From IMG/VR virus record IMGVR_UViG_3300032163_000080, positions 1-28,485 of that record: a stretch of 28,485 bases of DNA; one strand, 5' to 3'. Below the pieces are notes generated by a model. That model was not told the origin of the DNA. It worked only from the letters and a program-made list of their open reading frames with translations, and searched no databases. The number at the start of each line of letters is the position of its first letter. Position 1 is the stretch's first letter. Both the position numbers and the translations under genes were made by a program. Source of the DNA: a virus. Positions 20,199 to 27,766 of this stretch are shown piece by piece.

Positions 20199-20516
20199 TT
20201 AAATTAGTGAATTAAGATACTTTTCTAATGCTTCTCTTTCTTTCCTTGGAACTTCGACTGCACCCAAGATTGACTTATAAATATTGAATTGGATTATCAG
20301 GCGTTCATTCTTCTTGTCGGTATTCTCTAAATCTTTTAGTTTTACTTCTATCAATCCTATTTGATTATAACAGAATTTCTTGATACTTTCAACTGTTACT
20401 TCCCCTTCGCTTAAAATCTTTATCCATCTATCGTAGTCTCGTTTCTCATCTTCATCTAGTTGGCTAATATTTTGTATACCTCGCCTCTGAAATAAATTCT
20501 TTATTACTTCGTACAT
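20199..20516 (-). CDS. Hypothetical helical protein, 105 aa
   Basis: All-helical, charged: MYEVIKNLFQRRGIQNIS, a central segment with VTVESIKKFCYNQIG and a C-terminal segment EVPRKEREALEKYLNSLI. Such proteins are commonly encoded directly after the portal in phages, but the function is unknown to me. It starts 5 nt after the portal stop. Confidence 0.55.
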   Translation of the reverse strand: MYEVIKNLFQRRGIQNISQLDEDEKRDYDRWIKILSEGEVTVESIKKFCYNQIGLIEVKLKDLENTDKKNERLIIQFNIYKSILGAVEVPRKEREALEKYLNSLI

Positions 20517-20520
20517 AATT

Positions 20521-22221
20521 CTATGTTACCCCCACAGGGCTAGTTTGTAAAGGACTTGGCTGACCTTGTGGCTGACCTGGCATTGGTTGTCCTAATTGAG
20601 GTTGTTGCATAGCTTGTTCCTCGAAATTCTGAATAGATTTGATCTCCTCTGGACTTAACTTGAGGATATTCAATTCCCTTGCTAGAGCAATCTTTCGTAG
20701 AGGTATGTTATTAGGAGATTGCTGGATAACGAACTGGAACTTCTGTATCTCTTTGGTTGATTCTTGTTCTTGTTCACTACTTGACAAGACTGTTGCTTCA
20801 TAGCCTTGTTTAGATTGCCAATCAGACTTATATACAGCTTTAGGCCACATCTTCTCATCACGACCTCTCTTATAAAGGGTCATTTTACTTGAATAATTAG
20901 CCGCTACAATCTGGTAATATTTCATAGCAAATTCCTCTTTAGCCCTTCGGCGTAGTTTCATTAAGGTTGCTGATCTTTCGTTAGCTTTACCTACTAGTAT
21001 CTGAACCTCTCCCAAAGTCTGTACTCCTTGTTCAGCTTGTCCTTTCTCTATAGCTGTAGCACCTGAAGCTCGTTCAGCAATAGAAGTAAGGAAGTTAATA
21101 GCGTTCATTGTCTCATCTAAACCATCAACTGCAACGGGCATGATTGTCTTATTAGGATCGCCTGGAGCTGGAAGCATTCGTCCTGGGCCTGGCTCATAAG
21201 TCTGTGGTTGATAACCCTCAACTGTCGCATCATACCAGTGCATCTGGAAGTTTCTTAATGTCCTGTTCTCTACCATTTGAGAGAACCAGATGTTCAATAC
21301 CTTGTTAGGTGTTCTTATAAGATCAGCAACAGAATCAGACCAGAAGTCTTGAGTCTCTATATCTTCTGCCCATGTAACGAAAGGCCAGAAAGTAACGCCT
21401 AGTAGCTCCTCTAAGGTGTGATTGGATAGTTCAATCGTATCATTAGCATAACAGACTACTCGTCTCTCAAACTCTTTAGTCTTAGTATTCCATACTTCTG
21501 TGTAGTGTTCTGTTAGATTTATTACAGTATCTCCCCCAGCAAATGTGGGAAAGTCAGCTTCATTAACTCCCATAGACTTTAATCTATCCTGTTTCTTCTT
21601 CCATTCTTCTTCGTTCTCCGAGGAAAGGATTATTCCATCCGGTGAGGTTAAATACATTCTAAGAGCCTTTTTACCTACTTCGGTGTATCTATCAGAGGCT
21701 AGAATCTCTCTTAATGACCTGAATATATTGCGGTGAATGACAAACCTCGCAGTCTCAATATCCACAGGGTCTACCATAGGATCAATGATTACATCATATA
21801 TATCCAGAGCTTTTACACAGAAGCCATCGTCATCAAAGTTTAACTTCTGGAAGGCACGACCATACATAAGTACAGTCTTAGTGTCTTGGATGTCTATTTC
21901 ATGGATGTTAATTCTATCCATGTCCCTATTCCATATCTCTTGGAAGATAAGTTCTTTCTCTTGGTCGCCAGATAACTCACGCCAGTCTACAATCGTGATG
22001 TCATCTACTTTGGCTAGAATAGTCTTGATAGTTTCCTTCATTAAGGGAATGTTTACTGCTTGCCTCTGGGTTAGACGATTAGTCTTTACCTTATTGCGAT
22101 AAAGTTCATAGTTCTCTGTCCAGTCTAAATACTTTCTTTCCACGAACTTAACAGCCGAATCCTTTTCATTCTTCAGCTTGAACATTAAATCATTAGTTGT
22201 TATTTGAGGTTGTTTATCCAT
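20521..22221 (-). CDS. Portal protein
   Basis: 566 aa, forms the dodecameric DNA channel at the head vertex. N-terminal helical part (KFVERKYLDWTENYELYRNK), then the wing region with DIYDVIIDPMVDPVDIETARFVIHR, a long hydrophobic stem region (TFWPFVTWAEDIETQDFW) and a crown with ERASGATAIEKGQAEQGV. The C-terminus is a Gln/Pro/Gly-rich tail. Large size and the P22-like layout fit podovirus portals. It follows terminase and has a terminator-like hairpin 9 nt before the ATG at 22221. Confidence 0.75.
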   Translation of the reverse strand: MDKQPQITTNDLMFKLKNEKDSAVKFVERKYLDWTENYELYRNKVKTNRLTQRQAVNIPLMKETIKTILAKVDDITIVDWRELSGDQEKELIFQEIWNRDMDRINIHEIDIQDTKTVLMYGRAFQKLNFDDDGFCVKALDIYDVIIDPMVDPVDIETARFVIHRNIFRSLREILASDRYTEVGKKALRMYLTSPDGIILSSENEEEWKKKQDRLKSMGVNEADFPTFAGGDTVINLTEHYTEVWNTKTKEFERRVVCYANDTIELSNHTLEELLGVTFWPFVTWAEDIETQDFWSDSVADLIRTPNKVLNIWFSQMVENRTLRNFQMHWYDATVEGYQPQTYEPGPGRMLPAPGDPNKTIMPVAVDGLDETMNAINFLTSIAERASGATAIEKGQAEQGVQTLGEVQILVGKANERSATLMKLRRRAKEEFAMKYYQIVAANYSSKMTLYKRGRDEKMWPKAVYKSDWQSKQGYEATVLSSSEQEQESTKEIQKFQFVIQQSPNNIPLRKIALARELNILKLSPEEIKSIQNFEEQAMQQPQLGQPMPGQPQGQPSPLQTSPVGVT

Positions 22222-22223
22222 AA

Positions 22224-22252
22224 ATTAAAAGCGACACATTTGATTGTGCCGC
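22224..22252 (-). terminator. Terminator-like hairpin directly before the portal gene
   Basis: Minus strand GCGGCACA-ATCAAA-TGTGTCGC (8-bp stem, one G-U, 22231-22252), then TTTTAATTT and the ATG at 22221. Nearly the same sequence design as the hairpin at 20147-20180. Confidence 0.6.
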
Positions 22253-22290
22253 CTTTGGTTTAGGTCAGGTTATATATATTATACTACACT

Positions 22291-22491
22291 TTAAGATTTT
22301 TTCCTATAATACTTAACAAATTCGTGATCTACTTTCATGAGATTACTATCATTATCGTAATGCATGATAACACGACCATTCTTAACATTAAAACTTCCAT
22401 TAGCTAATAGAGTGTGGATAACTTCCCGAAGCCTCTTTGTTTCTTCAAAACTCACTCCTTCTAATAAGATTTCAATCTTTCCTGCTTCCAT
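22291..22491 (-). CDS. Hypothetical small protein, 66 aa
   Basis: Begins MEAGKIEILLEGVSFEETKR, continues with a short hydrophobic helix and a strand (NGRVIMHYDNDSNLMK). It has a small alpha/beta pattern, no motif that I recognise. Its start overlaps the terminase stop as TAATG (22489-22493), so it is translated with terminase. Confidence 0.55.
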   Translation of the reverse strand: MEAGKIEILLEGVSFEETKRLREVIHTLLANGSFNVKNGRVIMHYDNDSNLMKVDHEFVKYYRKKS

Positions 22492-23711
22492 TATATTGTT
22501 GGATATAAGTTAGGTGCTAAAGGACTAGCCATGCCTAGATTTCTCTGTGGACCTTTGTAAGAATAGATTGCATATCTCATAGCATCCATTAAGTGATCAT
22601 TCATCTTTTCTGGTACATCTTTGAAAGGCTTGCCGTCCACTCCTTCAGGGTATTGATAAGTGTTAAGTTCTTCAATCGTGTAAGTGCAGTTCTTTCCTAC
22701 CTTTAGTCGTTTCTCTTTGATTAAGTTCTGTATGTAAGATACTCCGCCTTCTATGTCCTTATTAGCTTCACGGCAGTTTATACCAGCTCGTCTACATTCT
22801 TCTATTCTATCTGGTTCTGCGGGGTCAGGGAATACTTGAATCACCTTATGTTCTGCTATCTTATTCTGCATAGCTTGAATTATCTCTGATGTAGTTCTAC
22901 CTGCGAGCTTCCAGTCTTCAGCTACTATCCATTCCTTATCTTTAAAGTATAACACAATGATTGCTGCTGGGTTTCTGAATCCCCAGTCTACTCCCATTAT
23001 TCGTGCTTCAGTTCTAATCTTAGTATCAATCGGTTCGATGATTTCACTTTCAGGCAGGTTATAGACAAGACCTTCAACTTTCCTGAAATCTGCAAGATAT
23101 TCTTGGGCAAATTGATTTTCATCAAGCTCGGACTTAGCTTTATCGAGTTCTTCTTTTTTATTGTGTGGGTTGTCATAGGATGTAAAGTGAAATGATTTAT
23201 AATCTCTATCTTCAAACTGCTTGTTGAAAAGTGTGTGGAAATGGTTGAAACCTTTAGGGGTAGAGATAAAGATTACTTGTCCTTCTCTATCTGTAAGAGT
23301 TGGCCTCAATACTTCAGACCAACCAGTCCAGAAGTTTCTCATAGAAGCTACCTCGTCAATTACCAAGAGATCGAAGGCTTGTCCTCTAAGTGTCTCAATA
23401 GCTTCCCACCCTCTTAACTTGATTAGACTTGTAGTTCCCTTCTGATTCCTTATCTCTAGTTCTAAACTAGGAGCTTCCTTTGCTTTTACTATGATTGGCT
23501 GTAATTCCTTCTTCAACATCGCCCACGCAATATCTCTAGCCTGTCCTATGGTTGGAGCTATGTAAGCTATAGTACATTCCTTAGAAAGTGCCTTAGCTTT
23601 CATTACTTCTACAGAGTATGTTGTTTTTCCCCAGCGTCTTCCACAGTTAATTACCTTAAATCTACTCCTGTCCTTCGCTATGATTTTCTGACTGGGATGC
23701 AATAATATCAT
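22491..23711 (-). CDS. Terminase large subunit
   Basis: 406 aa, the DNA-packaging motor. Walker A GRRWGKTT (24-31), Walker B LLVIDE with Asp119/Glu120, motif III FISTPKG (148-154), then a RNase H-like nuclease domain beginning RIMGVDWGFRNP (Asp242) and ending NDHLMDAMRYAIYS. It hydrolyses ATP to translocate DNA and cuts the concatemer. The length is at the short end but complete. It overlaps the small subunit gene by 50 bp. It is confidently identified. Confidence 0.93.
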   Translation of the reverse strand: MILLHPSQKIIAKDRSRFKVINCGRRWGKTTYSVEVMKAKALSKECTIAYIAPTIGQARDIAWAMLKKELQPIIVKAKEAPSLELEIRNQKGTTSLIKLRGWEAIETLRGQAFDLLVIDEVASMRNFWTGWSEVLRPTLTDREGQVIFISTPKGFNHFHTLFNKQFEDRDYKSFHFTSYDNPHNKKEELDKAKSELDENQFAQEYLADFRKVEGLVYNLPESEIIEPIDTKIRTEARIMGVDWGFRNPAAIIVLYFKDKEWIVAEDWKLAGRTTSEIIQAMQNKIAEHKVIQVFPDPAEPDRIEECRRAGINCREANKDIEGGVSYIQNLIKEKRLKVGKNCTYTIEELNTYQYPEGVDGKPFKDVPEKMNDHLMDAMRYAIYSYKGPQRNLGMASPLAPNLYPTI

Positions 23712-24102
23712 TTATTTCAGCTAAGTCTTTATCTACTGTGATTATTCTTAATGGGTTCTCACTGTCTCCTGCAATAGTTTGTTTAGGTTTGCCATCAATC
23801 ATTTCAACTACATGCTTTCTGTTTGCTGGATCGTCTCCATAGTCTTTAACGAATTTCTCAAATTTCTGTGGGTCTTCTTCAAACATTTGCTTGAGTCTAG
23901 CGATAGGCGAGATAGAACCTTTAGGGCGACCTGGACCTCCTTCCCATCCCTTAATGAATCTTCCATTCTCATCCCTTTTTTCACCATTTATATTTGGTTT
24001 GTCTACCCCATTTGACTGATTATTTGTAGATATGTCAATACCTTGATTCCCCATAGAATCGCTAGTATTCCCATCGCTATTTTTGTCAGTTGTATTATCC
24101 AT
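23662..24102 (-). CDS. Terminase small subunit (putative)
   Basis: 146 aa. A long polar, disordered N-terminus (Asn/Asp/Ser-rich) precedes a basic segment with GRFIKGWEGGPGRPKGSIS and a helical domain (ARLKQMFEEDPQKFEKFV) with VVEMIDGKPKQT. The GRPKGS box followed by such a helix pattern is typical of small terminase-like DNA-binding proteins. Its position directly before terL supports it. An AGGAG motif lies almost immediately before the ATG, closer than an ideal Shine-Dalgarno site. Confidence 0.65.
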   Translation of the reverse strand: MDNTTDKNSDGNTSDSMGNQGIDISTNNQSNGVDKPNINGEKRDENGRFIKGWEGGPGRPKGSISPIARLKQMFEEDPQKFEKFVKDYGDDPANRKHVVEMIDGKPKQTIAGDSENPLRIITVDKDLAEINDIIASQSENHSEGQE

Positions 24103-24115
24103 TCTCCTTTACTCA

Positions 24116-24586
24116 TTAGATTGACTTAATCATATCCTTTAACATATCTACTACTGATTTTAGGTTATCTATTGTCTGTCTTACTGAAGTTTGTCCTGCT
24201 GGTAGTGGACCATCCATCTGCATGTCTAGTGTCTCCATTTGCTTCTTTAGGCGGGCAATATCGTCTTCCTTTCCTTTAGCATTATTAGTCATTGTCTGTA
24301 TCACTTCTTTCTCCTCATCATTGAGCTTATAGTCCGCCTTTTCATTGCGGGCTTCCATAGCCTTTTCAGCGTTCTTCATTAGTTCCTTAGCTTTCTCCAT
24401 GCCGACTGATTGGATCAATTCCTTGTAAGTGTTTATTGCATCAAGTTCTTCTTTAATTCTATCATATTCTACCCTGAATCCCTCACGCATTAACTTATAC
24501 TGGGAGAGTAAAAATTCAACATCATAAATCTTCTTTTGAGTAATGAGTATCTTATCCTTATAGTGTCTTTTCTTCTTGTTAAACAT
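24116..24586 (-). CDS. Hypothetical coiled-coil protein, 156 aa
   Basis: Basic N-terminus (MFNKKKRHYKDKILITQKK), then nearly continuous heptad-rich helix (MREGFRVEYDRIKEELDAI ... GKEDDIARLKKQMETLDMQM) and a C-terminal helix after a short Pro-Gly turn (GPLPAGQTSVRQ). No catalytic motif. Overlaps the rhamnosyltransferase-like gene by 8 nt. It is located between the sugar genes and terminase, so it could belong to either unit. Confidence 0.6.
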   Translation of the reverse strand: MFNKKKRHYKDKILITQKKIYDVEFLLSQYKLMREGFRVEYDRIKEELDAINTYKELIQSVGMEKAKELMKNAEKAMEARNEKADYKLNDEEKEVIQTMTNNAKGKEDDIARLKKQMETLDMQMDGPLPAGQTSVRQTIDNLKSVVDMLKDMIKSI

Positions 24587-25481
24587 ATAGTTTCTTGTAT
24601 ATAAATCTAATAATTGGCTTAAATGGTAAATAATTATAAATCTTTCGGGCGATTATTCTCTTGTTGGGTTTCTGTATGATAGGTGGCGAAAAGTATATTC
24701 CTGCCTTAAATAATACCATATCGTCATGTACTGGTAAACCCTTATACGGGATGTTCCATGTGGTTGAAATATTCTCCTGATGCGTTCCTACGATGAATCC
24801 TCTGCCTTCCAGTTCTTTGAAACCTAGTTTAACTACATCCTCGTGGCTTTTAAAGTCCTTAATCCATTCATAGTGCTTCTCTGTGTCTAGGAATACATCT
24901 CTAGGGTATCTGATTGTAGCGAAAGGTGGCGTTGTATCTGGGTTGTATTCAGCTAATTCCTTAGTAGCGTAGTTGATTATATATCCCTTAGTCCATCCGA
25001 TAGCTTTCTCATCCTTCCAAGGAAACTCTTGAATAGTCTTTACAGTATGGGATAAGAACATATCATCTGACGGCTGACAGGTAACTAATACTTCATCTGC
25101 CCAGTCTACATAAGATTTAAGTTCTGGTACGAACCTTGAGATATTGGTTATCAGCCGATCCTTGGCTACTTCGTGAGGGTACTTATCGTCATACAGGAAT
25201 GTTCCCCCGAAAGTGAACACAGTCCTCATACTCTCTAAGTTATCCATGAGCTTCCAAAGTTCTCTTACTTGAGGATTTTCCTTTTCTTCTGGCCTCCAAG
25301 CAACCCAAATGATGAAGTTCTTATTGGTTTGGTTGGTTAAAGAAGGAAGAACATAGTCCGTAAAGACCTTGATCCTGTTTGCTAACCATGTATCTCCTCG
25401 GTAACCATTATGCCTTCCTAGCCCAGTAAAAGGTACTGCTAGTAAATGAACTCTTTTTATATCTTTGCTGTTATCAGACAT
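24579..25481 (-). CDS. Putative rhamnosyltransferase-like glycosyltransferase
   Basis: 300 aa from the ATG at 25481 (MSDNSKDIKRVHLLAVPF); a longer reading from a TTG at 25514 is less likely. Features: VLPSLTNQTNKNFIIWVAWRPEE, then TVFTFGG, an Asp-rich stretch around DWADEVLVTCQPSDDMFL, and EGRGFIVGTHQEN. This matches the order of motifs in the putative rhamnosyltransferase family (GT-A-like; flclPSl-Qt-nF and DDx elements). It would transfer a sugar from a nucleotide donor. Overlaps the methyltransferase stop by 25 nt. The donor and acceptor are unknown. Confidence 0.6.
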   Translation of the reverse strand: MSDNSKDIKRVHLLAVPFTGLGRHNGYRGDTWLANRIKVFTDYVLPSLTNQTNKNFIIWVAWRPEEKENPQVRELWKLMDNLESMRTVFTFGGTFLYDDKYPHEVAKDRLITNISRFVPELKSYVDWADEVLVTCQPSDDMFLSHTVKTIQEFPWKDEKAIGWTKGYIINYATKELAEYNPDTTPPFATIRYPRDVFLDTEKHYEWIKDFKSHEDVVKLGFKELEGRGFIVGTHQENISTTWNIPYKGLPVHDDMVLFKAGIYFSPPIIQKPNKRIIARKIYNYLPFKPIIRFIYKKLYV

Positions 25482-26077
25482 CCGTATGTTTTTTGAGGCT
25501 CGCCTGATGGCCAATCAGCCTCTGTTAGCTTATAAATTTCTATATCATAAAATCCATGCTTGGTTAAGAGTTTCTTGTAATTGTAAGAATTGTACCCACT
25601 CACCAATCTTAGAAACTGTCTCTTGAACCAATTAGTATGGTGAAACTCTACAAGGATTATACCATTTCTAGCTACTCTTTTCAGCTCTCCGATTGCCTTG
25701 TTTATATCAAAAGGAGATTGATAAATTAAGCACATATCAGTAAGCATTAAGTCCGAAGATTTATCCGAAAGGAATAGGTTATCAGCACTTGAGACTTCTA
25801 AGACTACTGCACCTGGTAACATTTCCTTAGCTTTAGTAATAGCATCTTGGCTTATGTCTATGCCTCCTATTTGGGTTCGTGGAAAGTTCTCCTGTATCTT
25901 AAATAGGTTATATCCACTAGCACAGCCAACTTCTAATATACTTCCGAACTTCATAGTCTTGAGAGTCTTGATAATTAAATCTCTATGAGGGTGATCTGCG
26001 AAGTATGAAGTCTCCCAGTTAACCTTACGATTAGCCCAATATTTACGATGTTTTGATGTGAGAAAGTTTTTTAGCAT
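25457..26077 (-). CDS. Class I SAM-dependent methyltransferase
   Basis: 206 aa. SAM-binding motif I is clear: GSILEVGCASGYNLFKI (res 45-61), followed by motif II-like IGGIDISQDAITKAKEML, the acidic DLMLTDMCLI loop and VARNGIILVEF. This is the methyltransferase-11/-25 fold. Given its sugar-gene neighbours it may methylate a sugar or glycan, though no substrate is determined by the sequence. It overlaps the glycosyltransferase-like genes on both sides (35 and 25 nt). Confidence 0.75.
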   Translation of the reverse strand: MLKNFLTSKHRKYWANRKVNWETSYFADHPHRDLIIKTLKTMKFGSILEVGCASGYNLFKIQENFPRTQIGGIDISQDAITKAKEMLPGAVVLEVSSADNLFLSDKSSDLMLTDMCLIYQSPFDINKAIGELKRVARNGIILVEFHHTNWFKRQFLRLVSGYNSYNYKKLLTKHGFYDIEIYKLTEADWPSGEPQKTYGCLITAKI

Positions 26078-26873
26078 TCCAAGGATAGCGATTTAAAGTC
26101 TTTAGGTAATAATTGCGACCTTTTATATTTGGAGTTTTCTTGAGTCTTATGTTGGTGAAAGGGTAATCTATTTCAGTCGCTGGATATTGCCCCCATAAAA
26201 TGGACTTTGCTGTTACCTCCGAGAATCCATCGTGTTCATTATATCTTATACTACCCTGCATTTTACTCGTCTCCCTATCCATCTGCTTTATAGGTATTCT
26301 ACCATGGACTATGACATTCTTATGTTTGGTTTTCCAACTAGCTCCGTATAAATGAAAAGTTACTGTCGGATAGTATGAAGCCATTTCTTCTATTAAGTTC
26401 CAGCCGTATTCCTTTTGCCGAAACTCACTAGCTGATAGCCAAAAATGGGGGTTTTTCTTGTATTTATATGTGATTTTGTATTTACTTACATCCCCAAGAA
26501 ACGAAGGGCAAACCTGACATTTGATACCAAATTTAGTTAATATACTCTTTTCCCATTCATTCTCAACCCAGTGTTCAGCCTTTTTTAACAACCTTATAAG
26601 TAAAGGTCTAAAGAATGGTAGCTTAGAAATCCAGCGTAGTTTTCCATCGTTGAGGATAAATCCTCTATCCAAGTTATTCAGATCACCTCCGCACCACAAT
26701 ATCCAAGCCTTTCCTTTGTGTCTCCAGAGAGCCAAGAAATCACGGGCATCGTACATACCAAAAAAACAGGTTGGCTTAGTCCTGTCGGTATAATCAATAG
26801 TCCTCCAAACTTCATGGGGAGTACCAGAGAATCCTCCTCCTAAACTTTTACTGTATCTTAATTGATAGGTCAT
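26043..26873 (-). CDS. Putative GT-B glycosyltransferase
   Basis: 276 aa. Contains an N-terminal part with GKAWILWCGGDLNN, a central region with a run of Lys and Trp, then VTFHLYGASWKTKHKN, VIVHGRIPIKQMDRE and EHDGFSEVTAKSILWG, an E-x7-E-like element as in retaining GT-B enzymes. The end reads NIKGRNYYLKTLNRYPWNAK. It is shorter than typical full-length GT-B proteins, so one of the two Rossmann domains may be reduced. Overlaps the HNH gene by 26 nt. Likely part of the glycan module. Confidence 0.5.
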   Translation of the reverse strand: MTYQLRYSKSLGGGFSGTPHEVWRTIDYTDRTKPTCFFGMYDARDFLALWRHKGKAWILWCGGDLNNLDRGFILNDGKLRWISKLPFFRPLLIRLLKKAEHWVENEWEKSILTKFGIKCQVCPSFLGDVSKYKITYKYKKNPHFWLSASEFRQKEYGWNLIEEMASYYPTVTFHLYGASWKTKHKNVIVHGRIPIKQMDRETSKMQGSIRYNEHDGFSEVTAKSILWGQYPATEIDYPFTNIRLKKTPNIKGRNYYLKTLNRYPWNAKKLSHIKTS

Positions 26874-27219
26874 ATTTTTTGTGGCAACTTATGCAAAGTT
26901 TCCTATAATTTTCTCTTTTGTGGTCATGTTGTTTGCCATGCACCTTAGCCCATTGATAGTTTTTTGATTTTTTAGAACACTTAAAGGATAAAAATGGTTC
27001 TTTTCTATTTTCACAATAGTCAGCTTTACCATAATTAAATTTTAACCATTTATGCTTGGCACTATAAGAAGCCTCCTCTCCTTTCCAAGTTGGGTTTTTA
27101 ACACCTGCTGTTTCTCCTTTCTTAAAATGAGTCCGCCCTGTATTAGAAGTTGGATGCCCAGACTTAAATTTTTTACCTAACTTATTCCCTTTTTGGAAAC
27201 CCCATTTACCTTTTGGCAT
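26848..27219 (-). CDS. HNH endonuclease, 123 aa
   Basis: A basic protein with MPKGKWGFQKGNKLGKKF, then NPTWKGEEASYSAKHKWL, a long linker, QWAKVHGKQHDH and CISCHKKYD at the C-terminus, the small phage HNH module with a Cys-based zinc site. It is related to the HNH protein at 2795-3202, but without the HTH and methyltransferase-like leader. The start overlaps the glutaminase gene by 14 nt and the stop overlaps the glycosyltransferase by 26 nt. It is probably a homing-type element inserted in the sugar operon. Confidence 0.8.
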   Translation of the reverse strand: MPKGKWGFQKGNKLGKKFKSGHPTSNTGRTHFKKGETAGVKNPTWKGEEASYSAKHKWLKFNYGKADYCENRKEPFLSFKCSKKSKNYQWAKVHGKQHDHKRENYRKLCISCHKKYDLSIKIQ

Positions 27220-27766
27220 TTATTTCTGATTTGCAAACCTTTAGAAAATCTGATAATAGTGGGTGTTTTTCCCGATACTCGGGATGGTATTGAACCCCTA
27301 TAAAAAACGGATGGTGTCTATATCTCATTATTTCAAGTATACCATTCTCAAAGTGCATACTCCAATCCTTTTCAAATAAAGGTCTGTATTTCTCGTTAAA
27401 AGAATAGTGATTCCAATGACTCTCCCAATTGCTCTCAACTTGGTGAATACCAACCCTAAGTTCTGGAAGTTTTACAATGACCGGATTAGGGGTTAAGGGA
27501 TCAATCTCTATAGAATTAGCATCCTTTAACCCTAAGACATTTCGTGCATATTCTATAACCATCAGTTGCATCCCCATACACACTCCGAAACATGGAATAT
27601 CTTTTTCCCTCGCATATTTGATAAGAGCCATTTTTCTATCAACATCTTCCGGATCATGCGAACCACAGATAACATAACCTGGGTATTGGTTATATTTATT
27701 ATCTATATCAGAAAAAGCCCTCTCAATGTTCGTAAAAAAATCTGACTCTGTTTTTACTATTTCCAT
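27206..27766 (-). CDS. Stand-alone class I glutamine amidotransferase (CTP-synthase-type glutaminase)
   Basis: 186 aa. The catalytic triad is visible: Cys63 in FGVCMGMQ, His161 and Glu163 in GVQYHPEY. VIEYARNVLGLKDANS and the PFFIGVQYHPEY end closely resemble the GATase domain of CTP synthase, but the synthetase domain is missing and the oxyanion strand (PGGFG in CTP synthase) is replaced by ICGSHDPED. It hydrolyses glutamine to supply ammonia. The adjacent gene (overlap 10 nt) is a sugar amidotransferase that needs an ammonia source, so the two probably act together. Confidence 0.8.
   Translation of the reverse strand: MEIVKTESDFFTNIERAFSDIDNKYNQYPGYVICGSHDPEDVDRKMALIKYAREKDIPCFGVCMGMQLMVIEYARNVLGLKDANSIEIDPLTPNPVIVKLPELRVGIHQVESNWESHWNHYSFNEKYRPLFEKDWSMHFENGILEIMRYRHHPFFIGVQYHPEYREKHPLLSDFLKVCKSEINAKR

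Noticed and set aside
20366-20376. TGTTATAAT match inside the 105-aa gene
   Set aside because: It lies within a coding sequence with no unit starting behind it; considered chance.
22278-22283. TATAAT on the minus strand upstream of the portal gene
   Set aside because: It lacks a TG extension and a -35 and is in an AT-rich spacer; not enough to call a promoter.
25482-25514. Longer start (TTG) for the rhamnosyltransferase-like gene
   Set aside because: The extension increases the overlap with the methyltransferase gene to 58 nt and adds an unconserved-looking basic stretch; the ATG at 25481 is preferred.
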